Both the position numbers and the translations under genes were made by a program. Below the pieces are notes generated by a model. It saw only the letters and a list, made by a program, of their open reading frames with translations. It did no database searches and was not told the DNA's origin. This document shows, one piece after another, positions 60,802 to 64,000 of a stretch of DNA of 64,000 nt. Source of the stretch: DASRIA01 sp963724065 (lineage in GTDB: Bacteria > Actinomycetota > Thermoleophilia > Solirubrobacterales > JBBDJG01); contig CAVRTB010000001.1 of assembly GCA_963724065.1 (NCBI GenBank), positions 496,001 to 560,000 on the forward strand, given 5' to 3'. How positions within the stretch are numbered: the first letter of the stretch is position 1; each line of letters opens with the position of its first letter.

Positions 60802-62229
60802 TTACCAGGCTTTCCAGGCGTCTCCCGCGAGGCTCACCGTCCAATGGCGCCCGTCGAGCGCGGTTTCAGCGGCGGGGAAATCGGCGCGCTGATGGCACCC
60901 GCGCGACTCCTCCCTGCGAAGCGCCGAGAGCGCGATCGCGCGGGCGAGAGGGTGTGCGTTGGCGGCGAGCCGCTCCAGTCCCGCGGCGGTCCGCAACGGG
61001 CCGGCGTCCTGCCAGACGGCAACGCGTGTGCCCTGGTCGAGCGGTGCGGATGCCTTGGCGGGTGGCGAGTGGCCGCGATGTCCCGCTGCCGGCTCGTCGA
61101 GCGCCGCGAGCGCGGCCCGGCGCCCGAACACGAAGCACTCGGAAAGCGAGTTCGACGCGAGCCGGTTCGCGCCATGGACCCCCGTGCAGGCGCATTCGCC
61201 CACGGCGTAGAGGCCGCCGAGCGTCGAGCGCCCGTGATTGTCGGTGACCACGCCGCCGATCATGTAGTGCGCGGCCGGTGCGATCGGTATGAGGTCCCGC
61301 CGCGGATCGAGCCCAGCCAGCGCGAGCTTCTCCGCAATGTTCGGGAAGCGCGCCGGATCGACGCCGCGCATGTCGAGAAATGCCTCGCCGCCACCACGCT
61401 GAAGCGCATCGATCGCGCGTGCGACCTCGTCGCGCGGCGCGAGCGCGTCGACGAACTGCTCACCATGGGAGTCCACGACCAGCGCTCCCTCGCCGCGTAC
61501 CGCCTCCGTGACCAGGAAGCCGTCCTGGTCGTCGCCCGAGCGCAGCGCCGTGGGGTGGAACTGCATCAGCTCGAGGTCCGCGAGCTCGGCGCCCGCCTCG
61601 AGCGCGAGGACGAGGCCGGCGCCGATCGCGCCGCGCGGGTTGGTGGTCCGGCTCCAGAGGGCGGCCGCGCCGCCCGTGCCGAGGACGGTCGCGCGGGCGG
61701 GAATCGCCCCGGACTCGGTGATCACGCCGGCGCACCGGTCGCTCTCCACCCACAGGGCGAGGGCGGAGCTGCGCTCGTGCACCTGTATGCGGGGATGCGC
61801 TCTCACGAGGTCCGACATGCGCGCGGTGATGTGGCGGCCCGTGGCGCTACCCCCGGCGTGCGCGACGCGGCGCCGCTTGTGCCCTCCTTCGAGCGAGAGA
61901 TGGAGAGACCCGTCCGGTGCCCGATCGAAGCTGATCCCTCGTCGCTCCAACTCGTGGACGCGGTCGGGGGACTCCGCGCAGAGGATGCGCACCGCCTGCT
62001 CGCGGCAGGCGCGGCGCCCCGCGGCAAGAGTGTCCTCGACGTGCAACTCGACGTCGTCGTCCGGGGCGATCGCGGCCGCGAGTCCGCCCTGCGCCCAGTA
62101 ACTCGCGGACTGCGCGAGAGGGGAGCGTGAGACGAGCGCGACCTGCGCACCGTGCTCCGCCGCGACCAGCGCCGTGAACAGGCCCGCGGCCCCGGCTCCC
62201 ACCACCACGATGTCGGGGGGCTCAGCCAC
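60802..62229 (-). CDS. nadB: L-aspartate oxidase (NadB)
   Basis: 475 residues, FAD enzyme for the first step of NAD synthesis: aspartate to iminoaspartate. FAD site DIVVVGAGAAGLFTALVAAE; SASYWAQGGLAAA; HAGGSATGRHI; the HPTAL block (LELMQFHPTALRS); AAHYMIGGVVTDNHGRS; GVHGANRLASNSLSECFVFG. The C-terminal helical domain is short. GTG start with TACCGT ten bases upstream. nadA and nadC are not in the window. Confidence 0.95.
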   Translation of the reverse strand: MAEPPDIVVVGAGAAGLFTALVAAEHGAQVALVSRSPLAQSASYWAQGGLAAAIAPDDDVELHVEDTLAAGRRACREQAVRILCAESPDRVHELERRGISFDRAPDGSLHLSLEGGHKRRRVAHAGGSATGRHITARMSDLVRAHPRIQVHERSSALALWVESDRCAGVITESGAIPARATVLGTGGAAALWSRTTNPRGAIGAGLVLALEAGAELADLELMQFHPTALRSGDDQDGFLVTEAVRGEGALVVDSHGEQFVDALAPRDEVARAIDALQRGGGEAFLDMRGVDPARFPNIAEKLALAGLDPRRDLIPIAPAAHYMIGGVVTDNHGRSTLGGLYAVGECACTGVHGANRLASNSLSECFVFGRRAALAALDEPAAGHRGHSPPAKASAPLDQGTRVAVWQDAGPLRTAAGLERLAANAHPLARAIALSALRREESRGCHQRADFPAAETALDGRHWTVSLAGDAWKAW

Positions 62230-62239
62230 GAGGGCCGGT

Positions 62240-62245
62240 ACGGTA
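62240..62245 (-). promoter_or_regulatory. -10 box of nadB
   Basis: TACCGT on the minus strand, ten bases before GTG 62229. Confidence 0.35.
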
Positions 62246-62280
62246 CCCGCAGCCGGGTTTCGGCAACGCTCCCGGTCGCC

Positions 62281-63297
62281 ATGGGACGCGCCCTCTACCT
62301 ACATCACCCCTCCTCGCTCGAGCACGACACGGGTGAGCACCCGGAACGGCCGCAGCGGATCGACGCGATCGAGCGCGAGCTCGAGGCGAGAGACTGGCTC
62401 GGCTACGAACGCGGGCAGGCGCCCCGTGCCGAGCGGGCGGCGGTCGAGGCCGTGCACCCTCGTGGATATGTGGACCGCATCGCGCAGGTCAGCGAGTCGG
62501 GAGGCGGCATGCTCGACATGGACACGGTTGCCTCGACGGGGTCGTTCGATGCCGCGATGCATGCCGCCGGCGGCGCCGTGCGCGCGGTCGACGCGCTGAT
62601 GTCGCGTGAGGCCGAGGTGGCCTTCTGCGGCCTGCGCCCCCCGGGCCACCACGCTGAGTCGGCGCGCGCGATGGGATTCTGCCTGTTCAACAACGTGGCG
62701 ATCGCGGCGCGGCACGCGCTCGACGCGCACGGCGCCGGCCGGGTGCTCGTTCTCGACTGGGACGTGCACCACGGCAACGGCACCAACGACATCTTCCATG
62801 CAACCGACGAAGTGCTCTACGTGAGTCTGCATCAATCGCCGCTCTACCCCGGGACCGGCGCGATCACCGACAACGGGACCGGCGCGGGGGAGGGGTACAC
62901 GGTCAACCTGCCGGTTCCCGCCGGAAGCGGCCACGACGACTGGCTCTCGCTCCTCCAGCACGTCGTCACCCCGGTCGCCCGCGAATACCGCCCGCAGCTG
63001 CTGCTCGTTTCGGCCGGCTTCGATGCACACCGCGACGATCCGCTCGCGAACTGCCTGCTGACTGAGGAGACCTATGCCGCCCTCACCGCCGGCATGCGCG
63101 TGATCTCGCAGGAGGTCGCCGCGCCGCTCGGCTTCGTGCTCGAGGGCGGCTACGACCTGCGGGCGCTCTCGTCATCCGTGGCGGCCACGATGGCCGCGGC
63201 CCGCGAGCATGCCGCGCCGCCCGGCGTCGAACCCGGATCGCTCGCGGCCCGCGCCCGTTCCCATTACGCGAGATGGTGGCCGTCGCTCGAAGCCTGA
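62281..63297 (+). CDS. Class II histone-deacetylase-like hydrolase (acetylpolyamine/acetoin-utilisation type)
   Basis: 338 residues from ATG 62281. Zinc and catalytic residues: LRPPGHHAESARAMGF (charge-relay His pair), LVLDWDVHHGNGTND (Asp and His zinc ligands) and VSAGFDAHRDDPL (second Asp), with the Tyr in LEGGYDLRAL. It removes acyl groups from lysine or polyamines; the natural substrate is not known. Divergent from nadB. Confidence 0.93.
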   Translation: MGRALYLHHPSSLEHDTGEHPERPQRIDAIERELEARDWLGYERGQAPRAERAAVEAVHPRGYVDRIAQVSESGGGMLDMDTVASTGSFDAAMHAAGGAVRAVDALMSREAEVAFCGLRPPGHHAESARAMGFCLFNNVAIAARHALDAHGAGRVLVLDWDVHHGNGTNDIFHATDEVLYVSLHQSPLYPGTGAITDNGTGAGEGYTVNLPVPAGSGHDDWLSLLQHVVTPVAREYRPQLLLVSAGFDAHRDDPLANCLLTEETYAALTAGMRVISQEVAAPLGFVLEGGYDLRALSSSVAATMAAAREHAAPPGVEPGSLAARARSHYARWWPSLEA

Positions 63298-63330
63298 GCC
63301 CGCGCCGACCGCTCACCGCCCTGATCGCGA

Positions 63331-63377
63331 GGGGGCAAAAAGAAGGGCGCCGTGCGATGCACGGCGCCCTTGCCCCC
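63331..63377 (-). terminator. Minus-strand intrinsic terminator
   Basis: A 13-base perfect stem (63343-63355 with 63359-63371) and three-base loop. On the minus strand it is followed by TTCTTTTT. A longer outer stem pairs GGGGGCAA (63331-63338) with TTGCCCCC (63370-63377). It lies about 30 bases past the stop of the small ORF at 63401, so something is transcribed on this strand. Confidence 0.8.
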
Positions 63378-63400
63378 CGCTAGCCAAGGCTCCCCAGCGT

Positions 63401-63718
63401 CTAGCGCTGCCTCCCGGGAGCCTCGTATGTAACGACCGCCGCGAAGGCGGCCGTCGAGTCGCCGGCCTCATTGCGTGGCGCGAAGCGATGGCTCTTCGCG
63501 CATTCGGCCCGGAGGCGGTGGAACGGCCTCCGGTCCCTGCCGGCCGACCCTGCCGTGATGCTCGTGGTAGGTGTCGGCCACTGATTGAGTACGGCGAACC
63601 CGCTTATTACATTTGTGGTTCGAATCGTTGCAGCGTCGCCACGGGAGCACTCCGCACCGAAGGTGCGTCGAGCCGCGAATGCCAAGAGAGAACGGCCATG
63701 CCGCTCCGTGGCTGCCAA
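63401..63718 (-). CDS. Possible small protein, or a non-coding RNA unit
   Basis: 105 residues from TTG 63718 with AAGGAGG five bases upstream, and a good terminator after the stop. The protein has no recognisable domain, and third-position bases are less G/C-biased than in neighbouring genes, which weakens the coding case. Either a recently acquired or orphan gene, or an RNA gene that happens to be open. Confidence 0.35.
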   Translation of the reverse strand: MAATERHGRSLLAFAARRTFGAECSRGDAATIRTTNVISGFAVLNQWPTPTTSITAGSAGRDRRPFHRLRAECAKSHRFAPRNEAGDSTAAFAAVVTYEAPGRQR

Positions 63719-63933
63719 TGGATCCTCCTTAACCCTGCGAATCACGAACCGAGCGGTTCGTAGGCGGTCAACGCCTGTGCTGACTATAGGGGCAGCCGAT
63801 CCCGCGAGCCAGTCTTTTTTGCGGCCGGATTTTGTACGTGCCCCGCGCGCAAACGTTTACCCCTGCGCGTGGACCCGTGCGTCCCTTGCGATCAGGCTTG
63901 CGGCGTCAATCCAATTCGGCCAGGGAGGTCGCC

Positions 63934-64000
63934 TTGCACGGATCGCTCGTAAACCTGCAGTTGTTGCTCGCGCGCGCCACGGAGGCGATGCGTCGCTCCG
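63934..64000 (+). CDS. Start of a gene running off the right edge
   Basis: TTG 63934 with GGGAGG five bases upstream opens a frame that reads MHGSLVNLQLLLARATEAMR to the window end. Too short to identify. Confidence 0.45.
   Translation, partial: MHGSLVNLQLLLARATEAMRRS

Larger units (their letters stand above)
63298..63933. other. Intergenic region with one uncertain small unit
   Basis: 636 bases between the HDAC-like gene and the right-edge gene. It contains a minus-strand terminator (63331-63377), one possible small CDS (63401-63718), a short hairpin (CGAACC-GAG-GGTTCG-like near 63745) and an A/T-richer stretch around 63810-63830. I see no tRNA or rRNA. Confidence 0.6.

Noticed and set aside
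63610..63640. GGTTCGAATC, a tRNA T-loop-like sequence
   Set aside because: The flanking bases do not form a T stem and no acceptor, anticodon or D arm can be built around it.

Overview
The window is about 70 percent G+C, densely packed with genes, and uses many GTG and TTG starts. The gene content points to an actinobacterium: CysO/Mec-type cysteine synthesis, a SUF operon led by an Rrf2 repressor, a group 1h [NiFe]-hydrogenase and leaderless promoters. The secreted proteins with RTX, beta-propeller and PHM-like modules, and a C-terminal secreted module I associate with Solirubrobacterales, suggest class Thermoleophilia. That placement is inference; there is no rRNA or tRNA in the window to confirm it.

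Layout. (1) 1-19,496: a copper-handling region. At each end a minus-strand block combines secreted copper-chaperone families: CopC-CopD with an orphan membrane-anchored protein on the left; two YcnI-like proteins, a second orphan paralog and small secreted/membrane proteins on the right. Between them lie two tandem secreted PHM-like (type II copper monooxygenase-like) proteins, a secreted propeller/RTX protein with a His-rich linker, a Mug-like DNA glycosylase, a secreted subtilase, ispH, and two P1B metal ATPases. The first ATPase is a standard CPC CopA whose promoter overlaps a CsoR-like palindrome. The second has CPD in place of CPC. (2) 19,584-20,975: an ABC1/UbiB-like kinase. (3) 35,603 down to 20,972: one minus-strand operon of 18 genes for a group 1h hydrogenase (atmospheric H2 oxidation) with the whole Hyp maturation set. 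It also carries accessory genes, including two tandem 35-residue membrane microproteins. (4) 35,731-37,312: a Cys-less DipZ-like redoxin, an Smr-like protein and a DoxX-like membrane protein. (5) 43,381 down to 37,319: the SUF Fe-S operon sufR-C-S-U-Rieske-B-D. (6) 43,472-45,507: a pair of SGNH/AlgX-like proteins. (7) 45,520-48,855: SCO1-like copper chaperone, NarL-type two-component pair, HtpX protease. (8) 49,068-52,506: MoeZ, CysO, CysM and Mec, the protein-bound-thiocarboxylate cysteine pathway. (9) 52,525-60,617: a Tat-type glycoside hydrolase, several hypotheticals and the hydantoinase pair HyuB/HyuA. (10) 60,802-63,297: NadB and a class II histone-deacetylase-like hydrolase. The last 700 bases hold an uncertain small minus-strand unit with a good terminator, and the start of a gene running off the right edge.

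How it fits together. Hydrogenase, SUF, sulfur mobilisation and the cysteine pathway sit close together. They share a demand for sulfide and Fe-S clusters: SufS needs cysteine, and the hydrogenase and IspH need clusters. Copper damages such clusters, so the adjacent copper efflux and chaperone genes are a plausible partner set. Several first genes of transcription units have a TAnnnT hexamer 6-10 bases before the start codon and no Shine-Dalgarno, so they are probably leaderless. Genes inside operons are mostly coupled by ATGA/GTGA overlaps.

The most unusual items are the PHM-like pair with a gene-converted C-terminal module, the CPD-type ATPase, the orphan family repeated in both copper blocks, the twin 35-residue hydrogenase microproteins, a NifU-Rieske-like fusion with CxxC...CxxC ligands, and a CysO that ends GG-Arg-Pro. 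No CRISPR array, insertion sequence, tRNA or rRNA was found.
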